Below, piece by piece: positions 35,313 to 42,562 of a DNA stretch of 64,000 nt. A program made the translations under genes and the position numbers. This DNA comes from a virus. Location: positions 1-64,000 of IMG/VR virus record IMGVR_UViG_3300020214_000005, one strand, 5' to 3'. The notes below the pieces were generated by a model. That model was given only the letters and a program-made list of their open reading frames with translations, did not search any database and was not told where the DNA came from. How positions within the stretch are numbered: the first letter of the stretch is position 1; the number at the start of each line of letters is the position of its first letter.

Positions 35313-35317
35313 GGCCG

Positions 35318-35815
35318 CTAGCCCATCGAGTGGACGATGTCCAGGATCCGCGACTCAATCGCGTCGCGGAGGTCGCCGCGACCGTCGGTCTCGACGAGCG
35401 GGTCGCCCGGGTCGTCGGCGAAACGCATCACGGAGGTCATCCGGTCCAGGCCCTCGATCACGATGCTCAGCCTGACCTTCCGCCTCCCGGGGTGGTCGGC
35501 CGGGGCGGTGTCGGGCAGGTCGCCAGGGGCGGCCCAGCCGTGGGACACCAGGACGAGGGCGCAGCCCGCGCGGACGGCCTGGGCGAAGTCGGGGTGCTCG
35601 ATCCCCGCGTATGGGTCGGGCGCGCAGCCGTCGTACGCGATGCCGCCCTCGAGTGCCCTGTACAAATGGAAGAAGCCGGACTGCCTGTCGGGCTCGACGC
35701 CGGCCTCGCGCATCTGGGCGAGGAGTGCCTCCTCGTGCGCGGGCTCGACCCTGGGCCTGACCACGTCGTGGATGATCGCCTCCACCGCGCGGGCGAAACT
35801 CGTGTCGCGCCCCAC
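35318..35815 (-). CDS. hypothetical protein (165 aa)
   Basis: A GTG start just after the stop of the upstream gene. The product mixes helices and strands (CALVLVSHGWAAPGDLPDTA) with no recognised motif; it may be soluble and enzymatic. Confidence 0.6.
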   Translation of the reverse strand: MGRDTSFARAVEAIIHDVVRPRVEPAHEEALLAQMREAGVEPDRQSGFFHLYRALEGGIAYDGCAPDPYAGIEHPDFAQAVRAGCALVLVSHGWAAPGDLPDTAPADHPGRRKVRLSIVIEGLDRMTSVMRFADDPGDPLVETDGRGDLRDAIESRILDIVHSMG

Positions 35816-35816
35816 C

Positions 35817-36224
35817 TCAGGCCCCCACGTGGTGCAGGCCCGCGAGCTCGTCGAAACGGGCGACGAGGTTGGGGACGTAGAGCCTGACGCGGCCCTGGTC
35901 GTGCCCCCACCAGGCGAAAACCTCCACGTTCGGGCCGTCGTGGCTGTCCCACGCGACCTCGCACCGCGGGCCCCCGCAGGTGCGCAGCACGATCACGGTG
36001 GCCCCGTGGTCGTAGCCCCTGACGTCCACCCTCACGGAGACGTCCAGGACGGTCTCATTCACCCACAGGGAGAACGGATCCTCGCCGTGGTCGACGAGGT
36101 CGTCCATCTCGAGGGACTTCAGCGCGTCGGCCGCCCCCTCGCCCCCGGACAGGGCCGCGTCCAGGGCGCGGACCTCGTCCGCGATGTGCTGGGCGTACTC
36201 CTGGGCCTCGTTCTGTTCGTTCAT
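35817..36224 (-). CDS. hypothetical protein (135 aa)
   Basis: A helical N-terminus precedes a beta-rich C-terminal half (VSVRVDVRGYDHGATVIVLR, CEVAWDSHDGPNVEVFAWW). ATG 36224 follows GGAGGGG. Driven by the minus arm of the divergent promoter at 36250-36343. Confidence 0.6.
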   Translation of the reverse strand: MNEQNEAQEYAQHIADEVRALDAALSGGEGAADALKSLEMDDLVDHGEDPFSLWVNETVLDVSVRVDVRGYDHGATVIVLRTCGGPRCEVAWDSHDGPNVEVFAWWGHDQGRVRLYVPNLVARFDELAGLHHVGA

Positions 36225-36249
36225 AAACCCCTCCATTCCTAGGCCAGGA

Positions 36250-36343
36250 ACGCTACCCGGCCGCCTTGTTGGTTGCAACCGTTAAAGGTGTGAAAAACGT
36301 CACACACTTAAAGGTTGCAAGGGGCAAGGCGGGCTCGTAGCGT
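36250..36343. promoter_or_regulatory. divergent promoters sharing one operator
   Basis: Minus strand: TTGCAA (36278-36273), 17 bases, TAGCGT (36255-36250). Plus strand: TTGCAA (36315-36320), 17 bases, TAGCGT (36338-36343), then 6 bases to GTG 36350. GTGTGA-N6-TCACAC (36288-36305) sits 9 bases from both -35 boxes, symmetrically placed. Confidence 0.75.
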
Positions 36344-36349
36344 GGCGGT

Positions 36350-36622
36350 GTGCAAATCTCCACGATCACGGACAGCCTCTCCAGCAGGTACGCGGCGACC
36401 GACGAGGTCGCCGTGGCCTGGTGGGACAGGGAATGGTTCGAGCGGATGCTCGACCAGAAGCTCTCCGACGAGCAGTGGGACGCCGTGCTCCTGGCCGCCG
36501 AGAAGGTGCTGGAGTTCTCCAACCTGGGCGACTGGATGACGGACGCCGCGGCGGACACCATCTACGAGCTCGAACGGCGGCGGATGACCGACAAGAAACC
36601 AAGGAAGAAACGGAGCAAATAG
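36350..36622 (+). CDS. hypothetical protein (90 aa)
   Basis: Leaderless GTG start. A helical, Trp-rich product (VAWWDREWFERMLDQKL) with a basic tail (KKPRKKRSK). First gene of the operon 36350-37706. No family was recognised. Confidence 0.6.
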   Translation: MQISTITDSLSSRYAATDEVAVAWWDREWFERMLDQKLSDEQWDAVLLAAEKVLEFSNLGDWMTDAAADTIYELERRRMTDKKPRKKRSK

Positions 36623-36623
36623 A

Positions 36624-36887
36624 ATGACCAGGAAGCGCAAGACCACCTACTACGTGTACCACGCGGGAACGGACACGCTCATCGACGCCGCCGACGGAAC
36701 GTTCGTTTTCAGCGACGAGGACTTCAGCGACGAGGAGCGAGAGGCACTCGACGACAACCCGTACCTCGCCAAGGACGTGGGCGTGCGGCTCACGACGCTC
36801 ATCCGCGCCTACGAGAAGCTCTGCGCCGAGGAGGCCGCCCGGGCGAAGAGGACCAGGAAGAAGAACGGGAAGAAGGGGAGGAAATAA
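36624..36887 (+). CDS. hypothetical protein with basic tail (87 aa)
   Basis: A beta-like N-terminus (TYYVYHAGTDTLIDAADGTF), an acidic middle and a Lys/Arg-rich C-terminus. The basic end may touch nucleic acid (inference). Confidence 0.6.
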   Translation: MTRKRKTTYYVYHAGTDTLIDAADGTFVFSDEDFSDEEREALDDNPYLAKDVGVRLTTLIRAYEKLCAEEAARAKRTRKKNGKKGRK

Positions 36888-37435
36888 TGGGACTCGACCA
36901 ATACCTCTACGCGAGGAAGCACATCTCCGGGTACGAGTTCTACGGCGAGAAGGCCAGGGCGGAGTTCGCCGCGGTGAAGGAGGCGGCCGGGATGTCCGCG
37001 GTGAAGGCCGACGGCGGGATCGGCGTCGGCCTCAACGGCAGCGTCTCGTTGTGCGTGGCGTACTGGCGCAAGGCCAACGCCATCCACGGATGGTTCGTCA
37101 GGGAGTTCGCCCGGGACGGCGTGGACGACTGCCGCGAGATGTGGATCCCCCGCGAGGGGCTCGTCTCGCTGCGCCACGTCTGCGAGGAACTGCTCGCCGA
37201 CAGGGACCCGCAGAAGGCCGCGCAACTGCTGCCGCCCACGGACGGGTTCTTCTTCGGGTCGTACGAGATCGACGACTGGTACTGGGGCGACCTCTCGCAC
37301 ACCGTGTCGCAGATGAACTCGGTCCTGAACGACTGGTTCTCGGCCGGCCGCAAGCCCGCGGGCCTCAGGATCGAGGCCGAGGAGACGACCGCCCCCCTGG
37401 GCGACATCGACTTCTACTACCAGGCGAGCTGGTGA
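36887..37435 (+). CDS. MGLDQYLYARK-type phage protein
   Basis: A 182-residue protein with the N-terminal MGLDQYLYARKHISGYEF found in a widespread phage and bacterial family of unknown function, plus AYWRKANAIHGWFV and the middle YEIDDWYWGDLSHTV. Many aromatics suggest a compact domain. It starts right at the previous stop. Confidence 0.7.
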   Translation: MGLDQYLYARKHISGYEFYGEKARAEFAAVKEAAGMSAVKADGGIGVGLNGSVSLCVAYWRKANAIHGWFVREFARDGVDDCREMWIPREGLVSLRHVCEELLADRDPQKAAQLLPPTDGFFFGSYEIDDWYWGDLSHTVSQMNSVLNDWFSAGRKPAGLRIEAEETTAPLGDIDFYYQASW

Positions 37436-37439
37436 CGCG

Positions 37440-37706
37440 ATGGGACGCATCTCGACCGAGGGAATGATCGAGGCCGGCGACGAGCTCGGCCTGCCCAGGC
37501 GGCAGCAGCTGCTCTGGCACCTGTCGTCCAACCACTACCCCCCGGTCCACCCCAGCTTCGCGGGGACCGCGGAGGAGGCGATACGCCTCGCCGATCTCGG
37601 CGAGTGGGACGCCGAGGTGACGATGCCCAACGGCCTCGTGCGCACCGCGGCGTTCATAGTCGAGGGCCTCCACCTGAAGCCCTTCCTGGCCGGGGAGGAG
37701 GACTAG
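37440..37706 (+). CDS. hypothetical protein (88 aa)
   Basis: Last gene of the operon. It contains LPRRQQLLWHLSSNHYPPVH and an acidic end; the His/Trp cluster is notable, but no family was recognised. Confidence 0.6.
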   Translation: MGRISTEGMIEAGDELGLPRRQQLLWHLSSNHYPPVHPSFAGTAEEAIRLADLGEWDAEVTMPNGLVRTAAFIVEGLHLKPFLAGEED

Positions 37707-37722
37707 CCGTGAGCCGGGGGCG

Positions 37723-37899
37723 TCAGAACCCCTTGGTCCGGTTCCTCCTCGCGTAGACGAAGTTGTGCAGCGAGCAGCACGGGTTGCGGTTGTACGAGTT
37801 CAGGACCACGTCGCAACCGGGCTCGGCGCACGTCCTGGGGCCGTCGCCGTACTTCCTCCTGTGCCTCCAGTCGCGGTGGTACTTCGCATCGTGTCCCAT
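37723..37899 (-). CDS. small zinc-finger protein (58 aa)
   Basis: The product has CAEPGC, then CCSLHNF, arranged as a plausible C-x4-C...C-C-x2-H zinc site, within a very basic sequence (RDWRHRRKYG, ARRNRTKG). Likely nucleic-acid binding. ATG 37899; TAGGAT lies 9 bases upstream, so transcription may be near-leaderless. Confidence 0.6.
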   Translation of the reverse strand: MGHDAKYHRDWRHRRKYGDGPRTCAEPGCDVVLNSYNRNPCCSLHNFVYARRNRTKGF

Positions 37900-37937
37900 C
37901 AGGCACCCATCCTAGCGGGAAGACGCGCCCGCGCGCC

Positions 37938-37952
37938 GTTCCGGAGTCCAGC
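37938..37952 (+). repeat. box A just upstream of tRNA
   Basis: GTTCCGGAGTCCAGC, a lone copy of box A, 22 bases before the tRNA. Another box A lies 12 bases after the tRNA at 38060. Confidence 0.6.
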
Positions 37953-37974
37953 GCGCCGCGGTAGGATGGTGGTC

Positions 37975-38048
37975 GCCGGCGTAGCCCAACCGGGAGAGGC
38001 GCGAGACTTAAAATCTCGAGAGTGAGAGTTCGAACCTCTCCGCCGGCA
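37975..38048 (+). tRNA. tRNA with anticodon UAA, class I shape (Leu codon UUA)
   Basis: Acceptor GCCGGCG/CGCCGGC, anticodon stem CGAGA/TCTCG around CTTAAAA (anticodon TAA), T arm GAGAG-TTCGAAC-CTCTC. No CCA is encoded. The variable loop is five bases, whereas bacterial leucine tRNAs normally carry a long variable arm. UUA is rare in this GC-rich sequence. Confidence 0.85.
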
Positions 38049-38059
38049 CGACGCGCGCC

Positions 38060-38192
38060 GTTCCCGAGTCCAGCGCGCCGGGCCGCCGACGGCGGCCGGC
38101 CGCTCGGGACCGCGGAGCGGGACGACGGGGAACGGGACCGCGGAGCCCGCCGCGGGAGCCCCGGGGGGCTCCGTATCCGACGGTGGCGGATG
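38060..38192 (+). repeat. A-B-C intergenic element after tRNA
   Basis: Box A variant TTCCCGAGTCCAGC at 38060, box B at 38105 and again at 38133, box C at 38178. TCCCGAG of box A can pair with CTCGGGA at box B, a changed but still paired version of the usual contact. Confidence 0.7.
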
Positions 38193-38197
38193 ACCCG

Positions 38198-38425
38198 TCA
38201 CCAATGGCGCCAGGTCCTCCCCCATCTCGGGGACGTCGAGCGCAGGTAGTCGGCCGCCCCGGGCAGCCTGCCGCCGATCACCTCGGGCAGGACCACGTGC
38301 ACGAGCAGGTCCACCACCCTCACGAACCTGCACGGGGAACCGAAGCGCGTCCTGCTCACGGGGAGCAGCTCGTGGCCCCGGGCCAGCAGCAGGCGCGTGC
38401 TGACGCGGACGAAGATCCCGATCAC
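38198..38425 (-). CDS. small conserved protein, paralogue of 421-663
   Basis: A 75-residue product sharing FGSPCRFVRV, VVDLLVHVVLPE and YLRSTSPRWGRTW with the gene at 421. GTG 38425 overlaps the stop of an 11-codon leader frame (GTGA). Function unknown; the hydrophobic middle could contact membrane. Confidence 0.65.
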   Translation of the reverse strand: MIGIFVRVSTRLLLARGHELLPVSRTRFGSPCRFVRVVDLLVHVVLPEVIGGRLPGAADYLRSTSPRWGRTWRHW

Positions 38426-38457
38426 GCCCCCGCCGATCGCATCCGTTGGTTGTCCAT
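38422..38457 (-). CDS. 11-codon leader peptide
   Basis: ATG 38457 lies 7 bases after the -10 box, so it is the leaderless start of the transcript. It encodes MDNQRMRSAGA and stops in the GTGA that starts the next gene. It may serve only to load ribosomes for the downstream gene. Confidence 0.45.
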   Translation of the reverse strand: MDNQRMRSAGA

Positions 38458-38464
38458 CCCCCGA

Positions 38465-38558
38465 ACGCTACCTGGCCGCCTTGTTGGTTGCAACCCACAA
38501 GGCTGTGAAGAATGTCACACACTTAAAGGTTGCAAGAGGCAAGGTGGGATCGTAGCGT
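38465..38558. promoter_or_regulatory. divergent promoters sharing one operator
   Basis: Minus strand: TTGCAA (38493-38488), 17 bases, TAGCGT (38470-38465). Plus strand: TTGCAA (38530-38535), 17 bases, TAGCGT (38553-38558), then 7 bases to ATG 38566. TGTGA-N6-TCACA (38504-38519) is between them. The block is nearly identical to 36250-36343. Confidence 0.75.
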
Positions 38559-38565
38559 GGTGGCC

Positions 38566-38805
38566 ATGGAAACAAAGTACCCAGACATAAACATCCCGAT
38601 GGTCGGCGAGGACGGCAACGCCTTCTCGATCCTCGGCCGCATCAGGCGCATCATGCGACGCGCCAACCTGCCCGACTCCGAGTGGGAGGCGTTCCGCGCC
38701 GAGGCGACCTCGGGCGACTACGACAACCTGCTCGCGACCGTCATGCGATGGTTCGAGGTGGATCGCGACCTGGACGACGACCACGAAGACGAGGACTACG
38801 AATGA
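38566..38805 (+). CDS. hypothetical protein (79 aa)
   Basis: Leaderless ATG. A helical product with GRIRRIMRRANLPDSEWEAF and an acidic end. First gene of the operon 38566-40377. No family was recognised. Confidence 0.6.
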   Translation: METKYPDINIPMVGEDGNAFSILGRIRRIMRRANLPDSEWEAFRAEATSGDYDNLLATVMRWFEVDRDLDDDHEDEDYE

Positions 38806-39200
38806 GCACGAAGCTCCAGGCCGACTACGAGAAGCACGACGCCTACGACCTGGACGAGGGCTGGGCGGCGACCCGCGAGCACGCGGAGAACGCGATCCTC
38901 ATCGCGTTCGACGGCTGCCACAAGATCTACCTCGCCATGGACGAGGCCCAGGCGAGGTGGTTCCGGGACAACTACAACGGCCGGGGCTGCGACGACCGCA
39001 CCTTCGCCGGCTCGCCCGACCAGATGTTCGACCAGCTCACCGAGTGGTACGAGGATTCCTGCTCGCTGCGGTTCATCCAGGCGGTCTGGAAGAACGAGGA
39101 CGACCCGAACGCGGGCTTCGTTTCGCTCATCGACCAGGGCGCGGGCGACCCGAGGGACGAGTACGAGGACGACGAGGACGACGAGGACTACGATGGCTGA
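38802..39200 (+). CDS. hypothetical acidic protein (132 aa)
   Basis: ATGA overlap with the previous gene. It contains MDEAQARWFRDNYNGRGCDD and a long Asp/Glu C-terminus (about 20 residues). No family was recognised. Confidence 0.6.
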   Translation: MSTKLQADYEKHDAYDLDEGWAATREHAENAILIAFDGCHKIYLAMDEAQARWFRDNYNGRGCDDRTFAGSPDQMFDQLTEWYEDSCSLRFIQAVWKNEDDPNAGFVSLIDQGAGDPRDEYEDDEDDEDYDG

Positions 39201-39456
39201 CCCGGTGCTGTACCACGGCACGCCCGTGGCGTTCCCGAGCCGCACGCGCAAGGTTCACCCCACGCCGACGACGCAGGACACGGGCGGCTACCCGCCGGGT
39301 TGGCGCATCGCGCACGCGACCAGCGACATGGCCGAGGCGCGGCGATACGGCGCGGTCGTCTACGAGGTCGCATTCGACGAGCACACGCAAGAGGGGTACG
39401 GCGACACCTGCTACTTCAGCGAGCGCGGGTTCCGCATCGTCAGGCGGGTGTCCTAG
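39193..39456 (+). CDS. small ADP-ribosyltransferase-like protein (tentative)
   Basis: An 87-residue product starting MADPVLYHGTPVAFPSRT, with HATSDMAEARRYGAVVYEV. YHGTP and the later ATSDMAEARRYG recall the small rifampin-type (Arr) ADP-ribosyltransferases, in which a tyrosine-His-Gly strand lines the NAD site. The protein is shorter than Arr and the catalytic set cannot be confirmed. Confidence 0.45.
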   Translation: MADPVLYHGTPVAFPSRTRKVHPTPTTQDTGGYPPGWRIAHATSDMAEARRYGAVVYEVAFDEHTQEGYGDTCYFSERGFRIVRRVS

Positions 39457-39849
39457 GTGGGCACCCCGACCCGCGAGGAGTTCCGGGCGTTCCGCGCCCA
39501 GCGCCCCGACGCCATGGGCGTGCACGACGACATGAGGACGGAGTACGGCCCGGTGGGCCCGCTCCTCCCGGCCGTCCACGGCGCCGACGGGAGGCCGACC
39601 AAGGAGACCATCGAGGCGTACGAGAAGCTGAGGGGGGTCTGCGCGAGCCGCTCGGCGGTCGGATCGGTCTGGACCGTGTACGAGGAGACCGCGGATTCCG
39701 CGGTCACCCGGAGGGACCGCGTCTATGCGCGCAACAAGCTCGAGCTGAACAGCCACAGCGACAGGATAAAGGTCCTCGGATGGGTCGTCACCGCCAAGGC
39801 ATCGGGCCCGGTGTACCAGGTCTACCTCCTCGACAGGGACGAGCTCTGA
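39457..39849 (+). CDS. hypothetical protein (130 aa)
   Basis: A GTG start directly after the previous stop. A charged, mostly helical product with VWTVYEETADSAVTRRDRVY; no known domain. Confidence 0.55.
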   Translation: MGTPTREEFRAFRAQRPDAMGVHDDMRTEYGPVGPLLPAVHGADGRPTKETIEAYEKLRGVCASRSAVGSVWTVYEETADSAVTRRDRVYARNKLELNSHSDRIKVLGWVVTAKASGPVYQVYLLDRDEL

Positions 39850-39850
39850 C

Positions 39851-40285
39851 ATGACCGACTCCGACATGATCGACGCCGGGAGGGAGAACGAACTCGCGTC
39901 CCTGGTGCGGACCGTCCACGGCGAGAACGCCGTGGAGTACCTCGTCGGCGCCCTCGCGTCGGTGACGACGGGGCCCCAGCTCGACCACCTGCTCCGCCAC
40001 CTGGCCGGGGCGATGACGCGGCCCCTCGCGCCGGCCGAGGCCGAGCGCCTGATCAGGGCGATATTCGACGGGGACCTCGTCGCGGACGACGGGGCGGCGA
40101 CGACCGACTACCGGATCCGCGTCGCGTTCACCGCGAGCCGCCCGCTCACCAAGCACGAGATCGACTCCCTCAGGGACTCCATCGCCACCCGGGTCGGGGA
40201 CCCGAGGTCCTGGCGACGACAGGAGCGCGGGACGTACGCCGAACCAGGGTTCGGCGTGAGCGACGTCGCCGTGGACGTGCGATGA
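39851..40285 (+). CDS. two-domain hypothetical protein
   Basis: The N-terminal domain (about 1-60) matches 31804-31977 (NAVEYLVGALASV). The C-terminal domain (YRIRVAFTASRPLTKHEIDS...) resembles the middle of 40440-40796 (YVATVSFSADRKLTAEEIDR). So this gene looks like a fusion of two phage-specific small domains found separately nearby. Confidence 0.6.
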   Translation: MTDSDMIDAGRENELASLVRTVHGENAVEYLVGALASVTTGPQLDHLLRHLAGAMTRPLAPAEAERLIRAIFDGDLVADDGAATTDYRIRVAFTASRPLTKHEIDSLRDSIATRVGDPRSWRRQERGTYAEPGFGVSDVAVDVR

Positions 40286-40377
40286 GCAGGGTGACCGACG
40301 CGCTCGCCCGCCTGTGGGGGATCGTGACGACCGTCACCGAGTGGGTGCTGTCGCTGGTCTGGGAGGGGATCTTCTGA
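40282..40377 (+). CDS. 31-residue amphipathic/membrane peptide
   Basis: ATGA overlap. The product is MSRVTDALARLWGIVTTVTE followed by WVLSLVWEGIF, a Trp-rich hydrophobic helix. It ends next to box C at 40378. Confidence 0.5.
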   Translation: MSRVTDALARLWGIVTTVTEWVLSLVWEGIF

Positions 40378-40404
40378 CGACGGTGGCGGATGTGCCCTTA
40401 GGGG

Positions 40405-40433
40405 TTGCAACCGGCCAGGTCGGCCGATAGGAT
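40405..40433 (+). promoter_or_regulatory. leaderless promoter of 40440
   Basis: TTAGGGGTTGCAA (TTGCAA 40405-40410), 17 bases, TAGGAT (40428-40433), then 6 bases to ATG 40440. No palindrome is visible just upstream; box C (40378-40392) lies there instead. Confidence 0.7.
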
Positions 40434-40439
40434 GTTCCA

Positions 40440-40796
40440 ATGAGAAGAAAAAAGGAGGCCCCAGTGGCCAAGAAAAACGAGAAGAACAAGAAGAGGCAGC
40501 TCTCGAGGCGCGTGAGGGACCTGGAGAACGAGTTCTCCGCCATCATGCGGGCCCTGCAGACGCACACGCAGCCGATCGTCGAGCACAAGACGCCCAACAC
40601 GTACGTTGCGACCGTCTCGTTCTCGGCCGACCGCAAGCTGACGGCCGAGGAGATCGACAGGCTCGCGTTCGCCATCAGCGTGCAGGTGGAGGATCCCTCC
40701 GGCCTCGACGACGAGAAGCGCGCCGAGTTCTCCACCGCCCAGGTGAGGACGATCATCAAGCGCACGCGCAGGCGACGACGCGCCGTCGGGAAGTAG
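40440..40796 (+). CDS. hypothetical basic protein (118 aa)
   Basis: Leaderless ATG. Basic N- and C-termini (MRRKKEAPVAKKNEKNKKRQ; KRTRRRRRAVGK) flank a domain shared with the C-terminal part of 39851-40285. Likely nucleic-acid contact through the ends (inference). Confidence 0.6.
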   Translation: MRRKKEAPVAKKNEKNKKRQLSRRVRDLENEFSAIMRALQTHTQPIVEHKTPNTYVATVSFSADRKLTAEEIDRLAFAISVQVEDPSGLDDEKRAEFSTAQVRTIIKRTRRRRRAVGK

Positions 40797-40801
40797 CCGG
40801 C

Positions 40802-41317
40802 ATGGGGTACCACATCGAGGCGACGGAGATCTCCGTGCGCATCAAGACCCAGGACGAGGACGCCGCCTTCAGGGCGATCTGCGCGTTCAACGCCGAGTGC
40901 CCGCCCACGATGAAGCGTGGCGGCACCGTGGGCGAGGACGGCAAGGAGGAGAAGTGGTTCTCGTGGATGCGGGCGGACTTCTCCGAGTACGCCGACCTGC
41001 GCGAGGTCCTGCGCGAGATGGGGTTCTCGCTCGACGCCTGGGACGGATGGATGGTCCTCACCGGGTGGCACGGCGACAAGCGCGGGCAGGAGGACCTCCT
41101 CATGGAGTCGATCGCCCGCTGGGTGGAGCCCGGCTCGTACGTCAACTGGATCGGCGAGGACTGCGCCCGGTGGCGCTGGGAATTCTCCGACGACAGGCTC
41201 TGGGTCCGCGCCGCGACGACGGGGTGGGCCACCGAGAAGTCGACCCCGACCGAGAACCACATGGCCGGCATCATCCGCGCGGAACGCTTCGCGCGGCTGG
41301 CGGCCAGGGAGGCCTGA
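40802..41317 (+). CDS. conserved phage-type protein (171 aa)
   Basis: The product has FSEYADLREVLREMGFSLDA, WHGDKRGQEDLLMESIARWV, GSYVNWIGEDCARWRWEFSD. This layout recurs in uncharacterised phage and actinobacterial proteins I have seen; no function is known to me. Its stop is coupled to the microprotein at 41317. Confidence 0.6.
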   Translation: MGYHIEATEISVRIKTQDEDAAFRAICAFNAECPPTMKRGGTVGEDGKEEKWFSWMRADFSEYADLREVLREMGFSLDAWDGWMVLTGWHGDKRGQEDLLMESIARWVEPGSYVNWIGEDCARWRWEFSDDRLWVRAATTGWATEKSTPTENHMAGIIRAERFARLAAREA

Positions 41318-41373
41318 TGTGGACGCTGCAATTTTTCGCGTTCTGCGCGTTCGTCGTCTGGCTGTGGAGCTGA
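41317..41373 (+). CDS. 18-residue hydrophobic microprotein, copy 2
   Basis: MWTLQFFAFCAFVVWLWS. Same length, FCxFVVWLWS core and TGATG coupling as copies at 33120 and 48278, although the upstream genes are unrelated. Confidence 0.65.
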   Translation: MWTLQFFAFCAFVVWLWS

Positions 41374-41395
41374 CGGTGGCGGATGATAGGGTGAA

Positions 41396-41632
41396 ATGAT
41401 GGAGAAAACGCTGAACAAGGCAAGGACCTTCACGGCCGCGGACAAGAGGAAGCACCGCTCGGTCGTCGGAAGGGTGGGGTTCGTCGCGGTGGACGACATC
41501 TCGGTGGCCGTCAAGGTCGTCGGGGAACGCTTCAGGTACGGCAGGCTGGACCTCCAGGTCAAGCCGCTGGCCGGCAGGGGCAGCCGATGGGTCGAGTTCC
41601 ACAACGTGCACCTCTCGAAGAAAGGGGAATGA
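41396..41632 (+). CDS. hypothetical basic protein (78 aa)
   Basis: ATGATG start; TAGGGT lies a few bases upstream and box C (41371-41385) just before it. The product has KARTFTAADKRKHRSVVGRV and a beta-like middle. No family was recognised. Confidence 0.6.
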   Translation: MMEKTLNKARTFTAADKRKHRSVVGRVGFVAVDDISVAVKVVGERFRYGRLDLQVKPLAGRGSRWVEFHNVHLSKKGE

Positions 41633-41751
41633 TGGAGTTCTGGATCAACGAAATCGCAATCGCCGCGATCGCCGCCCTGGCGGCGGTGGTCGTGGCGGCG
41701 AAGGCCTGCGTGCGCATATTCGCGCGCGGAGAAAACGAAAACGACGCGTAG
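41632..41751 (+). CDS. 39-residue membrane protein
   Basis: An Ala/Val/Ile-rich helix (IAIAAIAALAAVVVAAKACV) with a charged end, started in the TGATG overlap. Single-pass membrane protein of unknown role. Confidence 0.55.
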   Translation: MEFWINEIAIAAIAALAAVVVAAKACVRIFARGENENDA

Positions 41752-41772
41752 ACCCCCTTCGCGGCCATTTCG

Positions 41773-41799
41773 ACCCCGGGTACCGAAAGGCGCCCGGGG
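41773..41799 (+). terminator. intrinsic terminator
   Basis: CCCCGGGTACC, loop GAAA, GGCGCCCGGGG followed by TTCTTTTTT. It ends the 40440-41751 operon. Confidence 0.85.
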
Positions 41800-42527
41800 T
41801 TCTTTTTTCATACCAAAACGCCCGGGCGCGGGTACCTGCAGTCGCTGCGCGGCGCGCTCCTGAGTCCAGCGGGCGCCGCGCGGGGTACCGAAACGGCCGG
41901 CCGGCGCCACCCGGGTACCGAAACGCGCGCTCCTGAGTCCAGCCCCGCGATCCCCCGAAGAAACGACCCCTCGGGACCGCGAAACGGCGCGCGGGCCGGG
42001 AAACGAGCCGAAAACGGGACCGGAATTCGCCGCGCGCGAGTCGCCGGTTGTCCAGGTCTTCCGACGGTGGCGGATGAGGGGCCGGGCCGGGGGCCCTCGT
42101 CGCCGACGGTGGCGGATGGACGAGCCGCCGCCCGGGCAGAAAGGAGAAAAGACCCGGGCGGCGACCCTGATAGCTCGGGAAAGGGGGGTGATCACCGAGC
42201 GATGACGATTGTAGCCCGGGACGCCCGTCCCGGCCGCAACCCCCCGGAGGGCGACCAAGGTCCTTGACGAAGGGGGTCTGGGCGCGCTAGAAACGTCTGA
42301 AAAAAGTTAGTCGTGATGCCTCCCCGACCCCGTGGACGACGGGACGGTCGGGTCGGTGGGCTGTCGTACTGGAACGACGAAGGCGTCGTTCCGATACGAC
42401 GACGGACTCCCGCGTTGCGAGGGACGTCCGGTAAGTACAACTTGTGGTACGTACTCTCTACAAGGGGTCCGCGCGAGGCGTTCGCACGATGCGGTCGGGA
42501 GTCTGCCCCGGGGGCGGCCGATCGCCC
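41800..42527 (+). repeat. non-coding stretch with A-B-C elements
   Basis: About 730 bases without a supported gene. GGGTACCGAAA words at 41884 and 41913, box A at 41856 and 41929, box B at 41972, box C at 42062 and 42104. TTGACG (about 42263) with TAGAAA 18 bases later could be a promoter for an untranslated RNA or for the frame at 42313-42531, which lacks support. Confidence 0.6.
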
Positions 42528-42556
42528 TTGACCGCGCGGCCGGGGCGGTGTACGAT
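42528..42556 (+). promoter_or_regulatory. leaderless promoter of 42563
   Basis: TTGACC (42528-42533), 17 bases, TACGAT (42551-42556), then 6 bases to GTG 42563. Confidence 0.7.
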
Positions 42557-42562
42557 GTCCGC

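Noticed and set aside
36940-37407. 155-residue minus frame over 36887-37435
   Set aside because: Shadow of the MGLDQYLYARK-type gene; no promoter or ribosome site on the minus strand.
37703-37906. 67-residue minus frame
   Set aside because: The overlapping frame 37723-37899 encodes an ordered zinc-finger-like protein and explains the locus better.
42313-42531. Frame of 72 residues downstream of a possible promoter
   Set aside because: No ribosome site, no leaderless spacing and no recognisable protein features.
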